Shown: positions 17,953 to 26,646, counted from the stretch's first letter. The stretch: DNA of 53,220 bases from Bacilli bacterium (GCA_018401215.1 JAGYLA010000003.1:1-53220); one strand, 5' to 3'. Numbers and translations are program-made. The notes: generated from the sequence alone by a model not told the origin.

Positions 17953-18640
17953 TCAACACTTGGTCATCCATCACGGGTTTCATAGTCGCACCAAAGCAGC
18001 CGATGCGATTCGTCGGGGGGATGTTTTGGTCAATGATCAACCAGCAAAACCAAGTTTGCTCATTGGCGAGAGCGATGTTGTCACCATACTAAATTACCCT
18101 CACTACGTCAGTCGGTCTGCGGATAAATTGATGGAAGCACTGGAAACGTTTGAGATTTCACTCAAACATCAAGTCGTGTTGGACATTGGTTCATCAACTG
18201 GAGGCTTTACGCAAGTCTGTTTGGAACAAGGAGCCACTCACGTCATTGCGGTTGATGTTGGCACCAATCAACTCGGTGCAAGCCTTCGTGGTGACCCTCG
18301 AATTACGTTGTATGAACAAACCAACTTCAAAGACCTAACCACCAAGATGCTACCAAGCATCGATACGACGGTGGTTGATGTGAGTTTTATTTCGACGATT
18401 ATGCATTTGCCCCACTTGTTTCAGTTTGGCAACCAGTGGATTTGTTTGATCAAACCACAGTTTGAAACCAAAGGGGAAGGGTTAACTCACGGCGTCATTC
18501 AAGAATCCAAATGGATTGATGCGGTCATGACGTCGTTAGAAGACACCGTCAAAACAAGCAACAAACAACTACTTGGTACCCTTGCGTGTAGAACAAAGGG
18601 CAAAACCGGCAATCAAGAATATATGGTCTGGATAAAATAA
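17942..18640 (+). CDS. tlyA: TlyA family rRNA 2'-O-methyltransferase
   Basis: Probable ribosomal RNA methyltransferase of the TlyA/YqxC family (also annotated as haemolysin A). 232 residues, slightly short. An S4 RNA-binding domain (MRLDQHLVIHHGFHSRTKAA) is followed by a Rossmann methyltransferase fold with the SAM motif LDIGSSTGGFT near residues 80-90 and VDVSFIS. It overlaps the dxs end and is followed by recN after one base; tlyA next to dxs and recN is the usual Bacillota order, although argR/ahrC is missing between them. Confidence 0.9.
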   Translation: MRLDQHLVIHHGFHSRTKAADAIRRGDVLVNDQPAKPSLLIGESDVVTILNYPHYVSRSADKLMEALETFEISLKHQVVLDIGSSTGGFTQVCLEQGATHVIAVDVGTNQLGASLRGDPRITLYEQTNFKDLTTKMLPSIDTTVVDVSFISTIMHLPHLFQFGNQWICLIKPQFETKGEGLTHGVIQESKWIDAVMTSLEDTVKTSNKQLLGTLACRTKGKTGNQEYMVWIK

Positions 18641-18641
18641 C

Positions 18642-20298
18642 ATGTTGCGCGAACTCAAAATTCAAAACTTTGCGATCATTGAAAACAGCGAACTTTCGTT
18701 CGCCCCAGGAATGACCGTCTTGACCGGTGAAACAGGAGCAGGAAAAACCATCATCATTGATGCGTTGTCACTGTTACTTGGGACACGAGCGAACATTGAC
18801 ATGATCCGTTACGGCGAAACCAAAGCCGTCATCGAAGGGGTGTTTGATGCGCCAAGTGAAAAATTACTTGCCGTGTTAGCCCAAATGGACATTCCCAAGG
18901 AAGCGCTACTTACGATTACGCGGATCGTCCAAGAAGGACGCAGTACCACGCGCGTCAATGGCGTAAGTGTCACCAGCAAAGAATTGAAAGATTTGAGTTT
19001 GTATTTGTTGGACATTCACGTTCAACACGACACGATGCGCTTGTTTGACCCGAGTCGTTATTTAGAACTACTCGATGACTATGCGCAAACTTCCATCACG
19101 ACCTATCAAGAACTACGTAGCAAGTACAATAACGCGATGCAAGACTATCTTGATTTTTTAGCGCTGGAAAGCCAAGCCAAAGAACAACTCGATTACTGGC
19201 AATTTCAATACCAAGAACTCGTTGACTTAGAACTCGTTGACGGCGAAGCCACAAAGTTGGAAGAAGAACGCGCAGGATTAAAAAACTACGACAAAGTCTA
19301 CGACCTCTTGCAACGGGCAACCAGTGCCGATGCAGATGCGAGTCGTTTGATGGTAGAAAGCTTATCCGCAATGTAAAAATTAGCGGCGCTTGATGTTGCG
19401 AATGAGGACATCGAACGTGCTCAAAGTGCCTATTATGACTGGGTAGATGTCGTTGATACCTTAAAAACGAGGTTAGCGACCTTACAATACGATCCCGACC
19501 GTTTGGATGCGATTGAAACCAGACTGCAAGAATTGACGGCGTATCAGCCGCAAATACAAATGTACGATTGATGAACTGATGGACAAGCAAGGCCTTAAAA
19601 ACGCAAATTAATGCGTTTGAAGATGCTTCCGCCACCAAGGAGCAACTGCGACACATTATCAAAGCGGCATTTGACCTTTTAATGAACAGTGCAACTGGAG
19701 TTAACCGCAACCCGAACGCAGGCTGCGACGACGTTGCAAACTCGGCTGGTTGATGAAGTCAAAGAACTGCATTTGCACATGCGCAAGTCGCCATCATTGT
19801 ACAAAACAACGCCTCCTCAGGATGAACTTGATCACACAGCGTTTGGTGACCATGGCCTGGATTCAGTGGAGATTGAACTGACCACCAACAAAGGAGAATC
19901 CCTTAAAACCACTTGCCAAAGTCGCAAGTGGTGGGAAATGAGCCGCGTCATGCTCGACTCAAACCGTCTTGCTGCAAGCATCGGGGTTGTCGACAATCAT
20001 TTTTGATGAAATCGATCAAGGCGTTAGTGGCGCCGTTGCGCAGTCAATGGCAGAAAAACTCAAACGCTTATCGACCACAACACAAGTTTTATTGATTACG
20101 CATTTGCCGCAAGTCGCCGCAATTGCTACCACGCATTTGTTGGTCAAAAAACAAGAAGTCGGCGAACGAACGATTTCAACCACCGTGTCACTTGACGATG
20201 CAGCCCGCATTCAAGCGATTGCGGAAATGATTTCCCCCGCAGCAGTCACGGAAAAAAGCTTAGCACTTGCAAAAGAATACCGCGATCGTTACCAATGA
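18642..20298 (+). CDS. recN: DNA repair protein RecN, frameshifted
   Basis: SMC-like ATPase acting in double-strand-break repair. The 5' frame (18642-19376) is clean: FAIIENSELSF, Walker A TGETGAGKT near residue 30, and the start of a coiled coil. Between about 19374 and 19969 the frame breaks several times (for example at TAA 19374-19376), while helical pieces remain readable in other frames. The 3' frame (19969-20298) holds Walker B TIIFDEIDQGVSG, the H-loop LLITHLPQVAA and a normal end. The total of about 552 codons equals the normal RecN length, which argues for sequence errors and not deletion. No clear ribosome binding site precedes the start. Confidence 0.87.
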
Positions 20299-20300
20299 AA

Positions 20301-20323
20301 AAAGCCCAGATGGGCTTTTTTTT
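20301..20323. terminator. Bidirectional terminator between recN and an aldo/keto reductase
   Basis: Stem AAAGCCC/GGGCTTT (20301-20307 with 20312-20318), loop AGAT, flanked by A on the left and T on the right, so it can serve both converging genes. Confidence 0.85.
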
Positions 20324-21149
20324 ATGATAATTCAATGTTGTCGGCGTCAGGATATAACTTGTTTGCCTTGTTTAACGTACGAATTTGATTCATTTGTTCG
20401 TCGGTAAGTTCAAGATACTGAGCGGCTAAATTTTCAGTAATGCGAGAAGGAGTGACCGATTTTGGCAAACTGCCCCATCCTCGCTTGGTCAACCAGGCAA
20501 TGGCGATTTGCGGAACCGATGCGTGATGAGCGTTTGCAATCTCTTGCATCACCGGATTGTCAAGCATCGAATGAATCGCAAAACTCATCAGTGGTGCATA
20601 ACCTTGCATGACAATGTGATGTGACTTACAAAATGCTTCTAATGGATGATTTTGCAGTTCGATATGACATTCCACTTGATTGATCATCGGCTTGACAATT
20701 GCAGTTTCAAACAAGTGTTCCAGATGATGCACCGTAAAGTTACATACCCCAATCGCTTTGGCTTTGCCAGTTTGATAAATGTGCTCCATCGCTCGCCAGG
20801 TCTCGGCATCGGCCGCATAGCGCGTTGGCCAATGCATCAAAAACAAGTCGACATAAGGTAGCTGTAAACGAGCAAGCGAATCGTGAAAGGATTGTAGAGT
20901 GGATTCATAGCCATGTTCGGTTTTGTACACTTTGGTCGTAATAAAGAGTTCGTCTCTGGGAATGTGACTATCGGCAATCGCTTGACCAACTTGGGTTTCG
21001 TTGTTGTAGCGAGTTGCTGTATCAATGTGGCGATATCCAACACTAAGCGCATGAGCAACCGCATCGTATGTGGTTTGATCGTTCGTGCGAAAGGTACCAA
21101 GGGCAACCAGTGGCATGACGATTCCATTGTGTAATTGAATGGTTTTCAT
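20322..21149 (-). CDS. Aldo/keto reductase (copy 1)
   Basis: NADPH-dependent oxidoreductase of the AKR family, cytoplasmic. 275 residues. The catalytic tetrad is visible: Asp in GYRHIDTATRY, Tyr a few residues later, Lys in FITTKVY and His in LFLMHWP. GVCNFTVHHLEHL and the C-terminal LPKSVTPSRI cofactor motif are typical. ATG 21149 follows GGAGG. It lies directly downstream of a second, similar gene on the same strand, suggesting tandem duplication. The substrate cannot be told from sequence; methylglyoxal and other small aldehydes are common in this subgroup. Confidence 0.92.
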   Translation of the reverse strand: MKTIQLHNGIVMPLVALGTFRTNDQTTYDAVAHALSVGYRHIDTATRYNNETQVGQAIADSHIPRDELFITTKVYKTEHGYESTLQSFHDSLARLQLPYVDLFLMHWPTRYAADAETWRAMEHIYQTGKAKAIGVCNFTVHHLEHLFETAIVKPMINQVECHIELQNHPLEAFCKSHHIVMQGYAPLMSFAIHSMLDNPVMQEIANAHHASVPQIAIAWLTKRGWGSLPKSVTPSRITENLAAQYLELTDEQMNQIRTLNKANKLYPDADNIELS

Positions 21150-21176
21150 TGGTTCCTCCTAATACTAGTTTAACAA

Positions 21177-21208
21177 AGAAAAACGAAGCGCGTGTTTCGC
21201 ACTTCGTT
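21177..21208 (-). terminator. Terminator after aldo/keto reductase copy 2
   Basis: Outer arms AACGAAG/CTTCGTT (21182-21188 with 21202-21208) with an inner CGC/GCG pairing; on the minus strand followed by TTTTTCTTTG. The stem overlaps the stop codon of copy 2. Confidence 0.7.
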
Positions 21209-22031
21209 AAAAATCAGTATTATCTGGGTCCGGGAAGGTACGACGGGCTTTGTTTAGTTTTCGAATCGCTGCCATGTCGGCTTCATCGAGTTGGACATTC
21301 AGTGACTGGTAGTTTTCTAACAAGCGTGTTTCGTTTGTGCTTTTGGGTAAGACGATGATGTTGCGTTCTAATAACCACGCCAAGGCAATTTGAGGAACGG
21401 TCGCTTCGTGCTTGTCAGCAATCGTTTGAAGCGCTTCATTATCTAACAAGTCTTGGACTTTGCTGCTTAGCAGCGGCGCATACGCTTGCAAGTGAATGTC
21501 GTGTTCTAGACACATTTCTTGTAAGAAGATGTTTTGCAGTTCAACATGACATTCGACTTGGTTGATCATTGGTTTGATGGTTGCTGTTTCAAACAAATGT
21601 TCCAAATGGTGAATTTTGAAGTTGCACACACCAATCGCTCGGACTTTCTTTTCCTGATAGAGTTCTTCCAACGCCCGCCAACTCGATGCATTGCGCTCAT
21701 ACGATTTGGGCCAGTGAATCAAATACAAATCCAGATAGTCTAGGCCCAATTTACTCAAACTCAAGGCAAAGGCGGTTTTGGATTCTTCATACCCATAGTC
21801 ACTAGGCCACAGTTTGGTGGTGATAAACAATTCTTCTCGAGGAACACCAGAATCCTTGATGGCTTGACCCACTTGCTCTTCGTTACGGTAAATCATTGCC
21901 GTATCAATGTGGCGGTACCCCATTTTGATTGCGGCCAACGCTGCCGCATAGGCTTCATCGCCCGCTGCCCGAAACGTTCCCAGTGCCATCATCGGAATTT
22001 TGACGCCGTTATGTAATGTTAGGTTTTTCAT
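21207..22031 (-). CDS. Aldo/keto reductase (copy 2)
   Basis: Second AKR-family NADPH-dependent reductase. 274 residues from the ATG at 22031, which follows AAGGAGG. Tetrad: Asp in GYRHIDTAMIYRN, Tyr in IYRN, Lys in FITTKLW and His in LYLIHWPKS. GVCNFKIHHLEHL and VLPKSTNETRL match copy 1 closely. The frame stays open to 22085, but the extra 18 residues lack homology. The two copies share domain order and many identical stretches, so they are paralogues; a terminator-like hairpin between them suggests separate expression. Confidence 0.93.
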   Translation of the reverse strand: MKNLTLHNGVKIPMMALGTFRAAGDEAYAAALAAIKMGYRHIDTAMIYRNEEQVGQAIKDSGVPREELFITTKLWPSDYGYEESKTAFALSLSKLGLDYLDLYLIHWPKSYERNASSWRALEELYQEKKVRAIGVCNFKIHHLEHLFETATIKPMINQVECHVELQNIFLQEMCLEHDIHLQAYAPLLSSKVQDLLDNEALQTIADKHEATVPQIALAWLLERNIIVLPKSTNETRLLENYQSLNVQLDEADMAAIRKLNKARRTFPDPDNTDF

Positions 22032-22069
22032 GGTGCCTCCTTGTAAAAAAATCGTATCATATCTGAGCG

Positions 22070-22092
22070 AAAAAAAAGAACCCAAACGGGTT
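22070..22092 (-). terminator. Terminator after the small membrane protein gene
   Basis: On the minus strand GAACCC-GTTT-GGGTTC followed by eight T; it starts right after the stop codon at 22093. Confidence 0.85.
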
Positions 22093-22290
22093 CTATAACG
22101 TATTCAGTAACTGAATCAATGCAAAGATAAGTGTAATTACAGGCACAAGGACAAACCCAACCAAAATAATTACAGATGCAACTCGACCAAAGGTTGTTTT
22201 TGCAGGGTTTTCGCGAATCGCGACTTCAATCGTTTTGTCGCGTTTGCGGATGATTTCAATTGCTTTCTTTTTTGCTGCTTTGTCTGCCAT
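22093..22290 (-). CDS. Small single-pass membrane protein
   Basis: Not recognised. 65 residues: a charged N-terminal half (MADKAAKKKAIEIIRKRDK) and one hydrophobic segment (ASVIILVGFVLVPVITLIFALIQ) near the C-terminus, so probably a tail-anchored type protein with the charged part in the cytoplasm. It resembles SecE in size and charge pattern but lacks the conserved SecE tryptophan/proline motif. It has its own promoter, a GAGG site and a strong terminator, so it is a real one-gene unit. Confidence 0.65.
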   Translation of the reverse strand: MADKAAKKKAIEIIRKRDKTIEVAIRENPAKTTFGRVASVIILVGFVLVPVITLIFALIQLLNTL

Positions 22291-22307
22291 AATTTGCCTC
22301 TTTTCCT

Positions 22308-22336
22308 ATTATAAAGAATTGCACTCTGTGTTGCAA
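22308..22336 (-). promoter_or_regulatory. Promoter of the small membrane protein gene
   Basis: On the minus strand TTGCAA (22336-22331), spacer 17, TATAAT (22313-22308), then a GAGG site before the ATG at 22290. Confidence 0.75.
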
Positions 22337-22344
22337 TAGAATGC

Positions 22345-23232
22345 TTACTTTAACGCAAGGATTCGCTCATCGGTCATCGTTGATTGATACTCAAAGTTTC
22401 CGGTTTGATTGTAATGCTCTAATGCTTCCACGACTTCGTTTAAGATGTGGCGTGGGGTACTCGCACCAGCCGTGACCGCAATGGTATCAACATTTAAGTC
22501 TAATTGGTTCAAGTCCGCATAAGATTGAATCAGCACTCCGTTTGGATGGGTTTTTGCTAAATTCTGAGAGTTGTTGCTTTTTTGGTCCCCGACCACAATC
22601 AACAAATCTTTATCAAATTGATCGAGCACCGCTTCTTGACGGCGCAGGGTCGCATGACAGATTTCATTCATGATCGTCATCTCAGGATAGGTTTGTTTCA
22701 AATACTCGTATTGTTCTGCTAGTTCAAGAATGGAGAGCGTGGTTTGATTGGTCACCGCCCAGCGGCCGGTTAGATTCAATGCTTGAATTTCTGCCAAACT
22801 TTCCACCAATGTCACTTGTTCGTGTTCACTTGCAGCAATCGATTCAGGGTGGCCATGACGGCCAATGTATAAGACTTGAAATCCGTCTGCAATGAATTGA
22901 TCAATCAACGTTAAAGTGGCCGTCACGTCTTTGCATGTGACGTCCACACACGTTAAGCCTTTGCTTGCCGCATACGCTTTGGTTGCTTTGGGTGTTCCAT
23001 GCGCGGTAAAGACAATCGTGCCTTCCATTGCATCGATATCGGAGAGTTTGGGATTGATGTGACTAATCACACCACTGCGCGCTAGCGCCTCTGTGACGTG
23101 CATATTATGAATGACCATGCCGTAAACATGGATCGGTTTTGGAGTATCGGATCGACTCAGTTCAACGATGCGAATGATCGCACTGGCGACACCGTGGCAA
23201 TAGCCATTGGGACGGACCACTTCGACTTTCAT
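22345..23232 (-). CDS. ispH: 4-hydroxy-3-methylbut-2-enyl diphosphate reductase
   Basis: Last enzyme of the MEP pathway; an iron-sulfur enzyme producing IPP and DMAPP. 295 residues. The three cluster cysteines are in NGYCHGV (residue 12), DVTCKDVT and ICHATLRRQ; GRHGHPE holds the catalytic Glu, VTNQTTLS and VGDQKSNNSQNL bind substrate, and TAGASTP closes the site. It has no Shine-Dalgarno site: its extended -10 box lies only 15 bases from the ATG. Together with dxs and ispG in this window it shows that the cell uses the MEP route. Confidence 0.95.
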   Translation of the reverse strand: MKVEVVRPNGYCHGVASAIIRIVELSRSDTPKPIHVYGMVIHNMHVTEALARSGVISHINPKLSDIDAMEGTIVFTAHGTPKATKAYAASKGLTCVDVTCKDVTATLTLIDQFIADGFQVLYIGRHGHPESIAASEHEQVTLVESLAEIQALNLTGRWAVTNQTTLSILELAEQYEYLKQTYPEMTIMNEICHATLRRQEAVLDQFDKDLLIVVGDQKSNNSQNLAKTHPNGVLIQSYADLNQLDLNVDTIAVTAGASTPRHILNEVVEALEHYNQTGNFEYQSTMTDERILALK

Positions 23233-23247
23233 ATGTTCACCGATTCG

Positions 23248-23280
23248 ATTATATCATGAGAGCGAATTAGCGTGTATAAT
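23248..23280. promoter_or_regulatory. Back-to-back promoters of ispH and the DEAD-box helicase
   Basis: Minus strand: extended -10 TGATATAAT, with TATAAT at 23253-23248 in front of ispH. Plus strand: TATAAT at 23275-23280, ending 6 bases before the helicase ATG at 23287. The two -10 boxes are only 21 bases apart, so the polymerase footprints overlap and the genes probably compete or are co-regulated. Confidence 0.55.
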
Positions 23281-23286
23281 GGGGAC

Positions 23287-24348
23287 ATGAAAACAACTCC
23301 TTGGATTGAACAAGCAAAAACACATTGTCAGTTTACAACGTGGACCCCCGTGCAAGAAGCGGTGATCCCAGTTTTTTTGCGTCGCCAGTCCGTTGTTGTT
23401 CGTTCGCAAACCGGCTCGGGAAAAACTCATGCATTTTACTCCCGATGATCGATCAATTAACGACGGATCAAACCTTACAAGCGGTCATTTTATCGCCGAC
23501 AAAAGAACTTGCTGAACAAATTTACGCGCAAGCCGTGCATCTTCAGCAAATCAAACCTTTTACGGTGCGGTTTGCTGCCGGTCGCACGACGACCGAGAAA
23601 ACGACTGTACCGCAGTTGTTAATTGGAACCCCTGGAAAGTTAGAAGACATCTTAATCAAGCAATCCAGATACAATTTAAAGACCGTCAAGATGTTAATCA
23701 TCGATGAAGCGGATATGGCGTTAGAAGAAGGATTTTTAAACCGTCGATCAAGTCGCCGGCCATTTACCAAACGACTTACAAATGGGCGTCTTTAGTGCAA
23801 CGATTCCTAAAGGCTTGTGAACCTTCTTTAAAAAATATTTGAACAATCCCGGAGTCTATCCACCCTGGAGACGCTGATTTGGATTTGACTTAATATCAAT
23901 ACAAAGTCGCCCTGGAACAAGCGTTTTGCAGGCCTTGCTGAAGTCGTCAGTGCGATCTACGCTGTTTGTCGGAATCATCTTTGTAATACCAAAGAAGATG
24001 TCTGACGTGTATGAAAACTACAAGATCATGTCGAAAGCACAAATGGTCCATGGTGGATTGCCTGCTCGGGGCCGCAAACAAATCATGCGCCGGATTAAAA
24101 ACCATGAGTTTCGTAATACGTTGCCAGCGACATTGCTGCGCGCGGCATTGATATTCCCCGATGTCTCCCACGTGATCACCTTATCAATTGCCCAAAGACT
24201 TGAGCTTTTATCCGCACCGCGCGGGTCGAACGGGTCGCATTGGCGTGGCCTGGTGATCAATTTGATAGATTACGATGACGATGGAGCGATGAAACTATTG
24301 ACATTCCCATGAAAAACTAACGATACCGACGGTTCGCTTCAGCGGTAG
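23287..24348 (+). CDS. DEAD-box RNA helicase, frameshifted
   Basis: ATP-dependent RNA helicase, CshA/CshB-like, for RNA decay or ribosome assembly. All core motifs are readable in order, but in changing frames: Q motif (FTTWTPVQ), Walker A (SQTGSGKTHAF), Ia (SPTKELAEQ), Ib (GTPGKLED), DEAD (IIDEADMALE), SAT (VFSATIPK), then HGGLPARGRKQIMRRI, GIDIPDVSHVI and YPHRAGRTGRIG. Frame breaks fall near 23430, 23750-23900, 24000 and 24110-24260. The start ATG 23287 lies 6 bases from a TATAAT box; the likely end is TAG 24346-24348. At about 354 codons it is close to a minimal helicase core without a C-terminal tail. Confidence 0.82.
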
Positions 24349-24356
24349 GAGGTACT

Positions 24357-25252
24357 ATGATTTTAGGTTCCCATGTCGCAATGGGCGGCAAAGACAACCG
24401 TTCAAAGTACAAAGAAGCATTATCGCATGGGTGCAACCACCTTTATGATTTATACTGAGCGCTGGCAAACACGATTCGCCTATCAATTGAATCGTTATCA
24501 TTGGAAGAAGCACATGCCTTACCAACGATAGTCCCATTGAACTTGCAACATTGTGGTGCATGCGCCATATATTATGAATTTAGCCAATCCTCGACCGAAA
24601 ACGTGAGTTTGCCGCTCGCTTTTTAAGCGACGAAACCTGTTCCACCGCTGCGATTGGGGCGACCCAAATTGTTTTGCATCCTGGGGCCGCTGTCGGACAA
24701 GAACCACAAACAGGTCTTGATTATATTGTTGAAGGCTTACTTCAGGTGATTGAAAACACCAAAGAACTCTCAGTCAAGATTGCCTTAGAGACGATGGCTG
24801 GCAAAGGGACGGAACTTGGTCGCAGTTTTGCAGAACTTGGCTATATTATTGACCACGTCAAGAGTGACCGCTTGAGTGTTTGTTTTGATACGTGTCACAC
24901 CCATGACGCGGGCTATGACTTGAGTGACTTTGAGTCTGTTCTCAAAGAATTTGATCAATACATTGGCCGTGAGAAGATCAGTGTCTTGCACATCAATGAC
25001 TCAAAAAATGTTCGCGGCGCTGCCAAAGACCGTCATGAAAACATTGGCTTTGGTCACATTGGCTTTGAGGTGCTATACAACATTCTCACGCATGAAAGCT
25101 TTACCTCGATCCCTAAAATATTAGAAACACCATATGTCACTGATAGTGATACTTCAACCGATAAAACAAATCCTCCGTATTATCATGAAATCAAGATGAT
25201 TCAATCCGGCACGTTTGATCCATCGCTGATTGATAAAATTCGCACAAAATAA
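24357..25252 (+). CDS. nfo: Endonuclease IV (AP endonuclease), frameshifted in the 5' half
   Basis: Zinc-dependent AP endonuclease of base-excision repair. The start ATG 24357 follows TAGGAGG (24346-24352), which also contains the stop of the helicase gene. The opening [14 protein letters not shown] is clean; several small indels follow (about 24400-24680), with readable pieces such as [16 protein letters not shown] and [11 protein letters not shown]. From 24674 the frame is clean: [46 protein letters not shown] and [11 protein letters not shown], which carry the zinc ligands. Total about 298 codons, the normal length. Confidence 0.87.
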
Positions 25253-25253
25253 A

Positions 25254-25280
25254 AAAGAACCTTCGGGTTCTTTACTTTTT
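25254..25280 (+). terminator. Rho-independent terminator after nfo
   Basis: Stem AAAGAACC/GGTTCTTT (25254-25261 with 25266-25273) with a TTCG tetraloop, then a T-rich run. Confidence 0.85.
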
Positions 25281-25286
25281 CTCCTA

Positions 25287-25308
25287 TATGTTATATATTT
25301 CTAACATA
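25287..25308 (+). promoter_or_regulatory. Inverted repeat upstream of the FAS1 cassette (possible operator)
   Basis: Perfect 7-base arms TATGTTA (25287-25293) and TAACATA (25302-25308) with an 8-base A/T spacer, overlapping a weak CATAAT at 25305-25310. It lies 42 bases before the first gene of a cassette that encodes an XRE repressor-type protein, so autoregulation is a reasonable inference. No convincing -35 box is seen. Confidence 0.4.
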
Positions 25309-25350
25309 ATGAGTGATTAAAATATCATTTATAAGAAAGAGTGATTTCGT

Positions 25351-26073
25351 ATGCGATCTATCCTGTACTTCACTTTAGCAGCTGTGTTGTTGTCAATGAG
25401 CTCAATAGATTCCCTTGAAGCTTCTGATAAGACTGAGGAAGTTGGTTGTATCAGTTTAAGCAATTCATTCAGCTTGGTGGAGGTGTTAGAACAAACTGGC
25501 CGCCACGCCACCTTTTTGCAGTTGATGCAACTGCATGACATGGAAGGATATCTTATATTAACGGACCCCGATTTGTCCGATAAAACAATTTGGGCACCGA
25601 GTGATGAGGCGTTTGCGAGCATTTCATCCGACTTAAACAAACTCTCTAGCTTGGAAATCAAAAAAATACTAGGCTATCATATTTCACCCCCTCAAAGCAG
25701 ACCAAATGGGGAATATCCCATCATTACGTTCGCCTATTTGGATGAGAATCCAAATGATGTCTTTCGAACACGCACCGGCGTATTGACAGAATCTGATCAA
25801 CGTATTTCGTTATCACTAAGAGAGGATGGCTACTATATTGAAGACTCAAAATTGGAGTCTACAATGTGGTGTGCGAAAGCGGGGTCTGTCTTTTCCATCA
25901 CCTCTGTTATTACCGATGTAGAGCCACCTTCTACTCTGACCTTTATTGGATATCGATTGGTTCGAATCTTACTTTATGAAGATATTCGGTTCACCATTTA
26001 TGCAACAATCCTAGGGGTTGCCCTAGGAACAGCAATCTCGATTGGAATTCGTAAAAGAAGGAGAACTTCATGA
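25351..26073 (+). CDS. Membrane-anchored FAS1 (fasciclin-like) surface protein
   Basis: 240 residues. Residues 1-25 look like a signal peptide (MRSILYFTLAAVLLSMSS). Residues about 40-165 resemble a FAS1 adhesion domain: the FSLVEVLEQTGRHATFLQLM helix and TIWAPSDEAFASI, close to the family H1 box, then EIKKILGYHI. A membrane segment (IYATILGVALGTAISIGI) near residues 217-234 is followed by a positive tail RKRRRTS, giving a type I topology. Cys residues in VGCIS and MWCAK could form a disulfide. The stop shares ATGA with the next gene; it heads a coupled four-gene cassette. The ribosome binding site is weak. FAS1 assignment is moderately sure; the role is unknown. Confidence 0.65.
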   Translation: MRSILYFTLAAVLLSMSSIDSLEASDKTEEVGCISLSNSFSLVEVLEQTGRHATFLQLMQLHDMEGYLILTDPDLSDKTIWAPSDEAFASISSDLNKLSSLEIKKILGYHISPPQSRPNGEYPIITFAYLDENPNDVFRTRTGVLTESDQRISLSLREDGYYIEDSKLESTMWCAKAGSVFSITSVITDVEPPSTLTFIGYRLVRILLYEDIRFTIYATILGVALGTAISIGIRKRRRTS

Positions 26074-26438
26074 CACCAAAATTTAATTACATTAGTTTAT
26101 TAGCCATTTTTTCCTTACCCGCGTTTACCGTGTTCGTTACCGATGTGGCGTTAGACACAACCATTTCACTCTCATTTGGATACTTACTCTACTTAGGATA
26201 TGTAAAAACCCCGATGGATGAATTGTTCTTACAACGTGTCCAACAAGCAGCATCGATTACGTTGCTAATTGCGGGCTTAACGATGAGTGGCGTCTTTATT
26301 GCCGTTTTTTGGGCGGCGAATACTGAAAGCTTCATCAATACGAGTTATTGGATTGTGTTCTTATTGATCCATGTCATCTTCAATGTGTCATTAACCGCCC
26401 TGTTAACGCTGGATTCAAAGGGGTCCAGCAATGCGTAA
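26070..26438 (+). CDS. Four-helix membrane protein in the FAS1/XRE cassette
   Basis: Not recognised. 122 residues with four likely membrane segments: about residues 8-28 (SLLAIFSLPAFTVFVT), 30-46 (ISLSFGYLLYLGYV), 60-83 (ASITLLIAGLTMSGVFIAVF) and 91-113 (YWIVFLLIHVIFNVSLTALL). Small multi-helix proteins often sit beside short XRE regulators in Bacillota, and such a regulator follows here. It starts on the ATGA of the FAS1 gene after a GGAGA site and overlaps the regulator by 8 bases (ATGCGTAA), so translation of all four genes is linked. Confidence 0.65.
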   Translation: MTPKFNYISLLAIFSLPAFTVFVTDVALDTTISLSFGYLLYLGYVKTPMDELFLQRVQQAASITLLIAGLTMSGVFIAVFWAANTESFINTSYWIVFLLIHVIFNVSLTALLTLDSKGSSNA

Positions 26439-26646
26439 GCTTCATAATAAGATTCGCATGCACCGCGCCGACCAACGCATGTCGCAACAAGAACTCGCCG
26501 ATAAAGTGGGAGTTCGCCGCGAAACGATTGGTAGCTTAGAAAACGAAAAGTATAACCCTTCCTTGCAATTAGCGTTATTAATTGCCGAAGCACTACATAT
26601 CCCGATTCAAGAACTATTTCAATTAACGAAGGAGAAATCATCATGA
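26431..26646 (+). CDS. Small XRE-family HTH transcriptional regulator
   Basis: 71 residues consisting almost entirely of one Cro/CI-type helix-turn-helix: HNKIRMHRADQRMSQQELAD, then VGVRRETIGSLENEKYNPS with the recognition helix, then a scaffold helix. No effector or dimerisation domain is visible. It overlaps the membrane protein gene by 8 bases and the acetyltransferase fusion gene by 4. It probably controls the cassette; the dyad at 25287-25308 is a candidate site. The family is clear, the target is inferred. Confidence 0.85.
   Translation: MRKLHNKIRMHRADQRMSQQELADKVGVRRETIGSLENEKYNPSLQLALLIAEALHIPIQELFQLTKEKSS

Noticed and set aside
22093-22290. SecE
   Set aside because: Size and one membrane helix fit, but the conserved SecE motif before the helix is missing and nusG is not adjacent.
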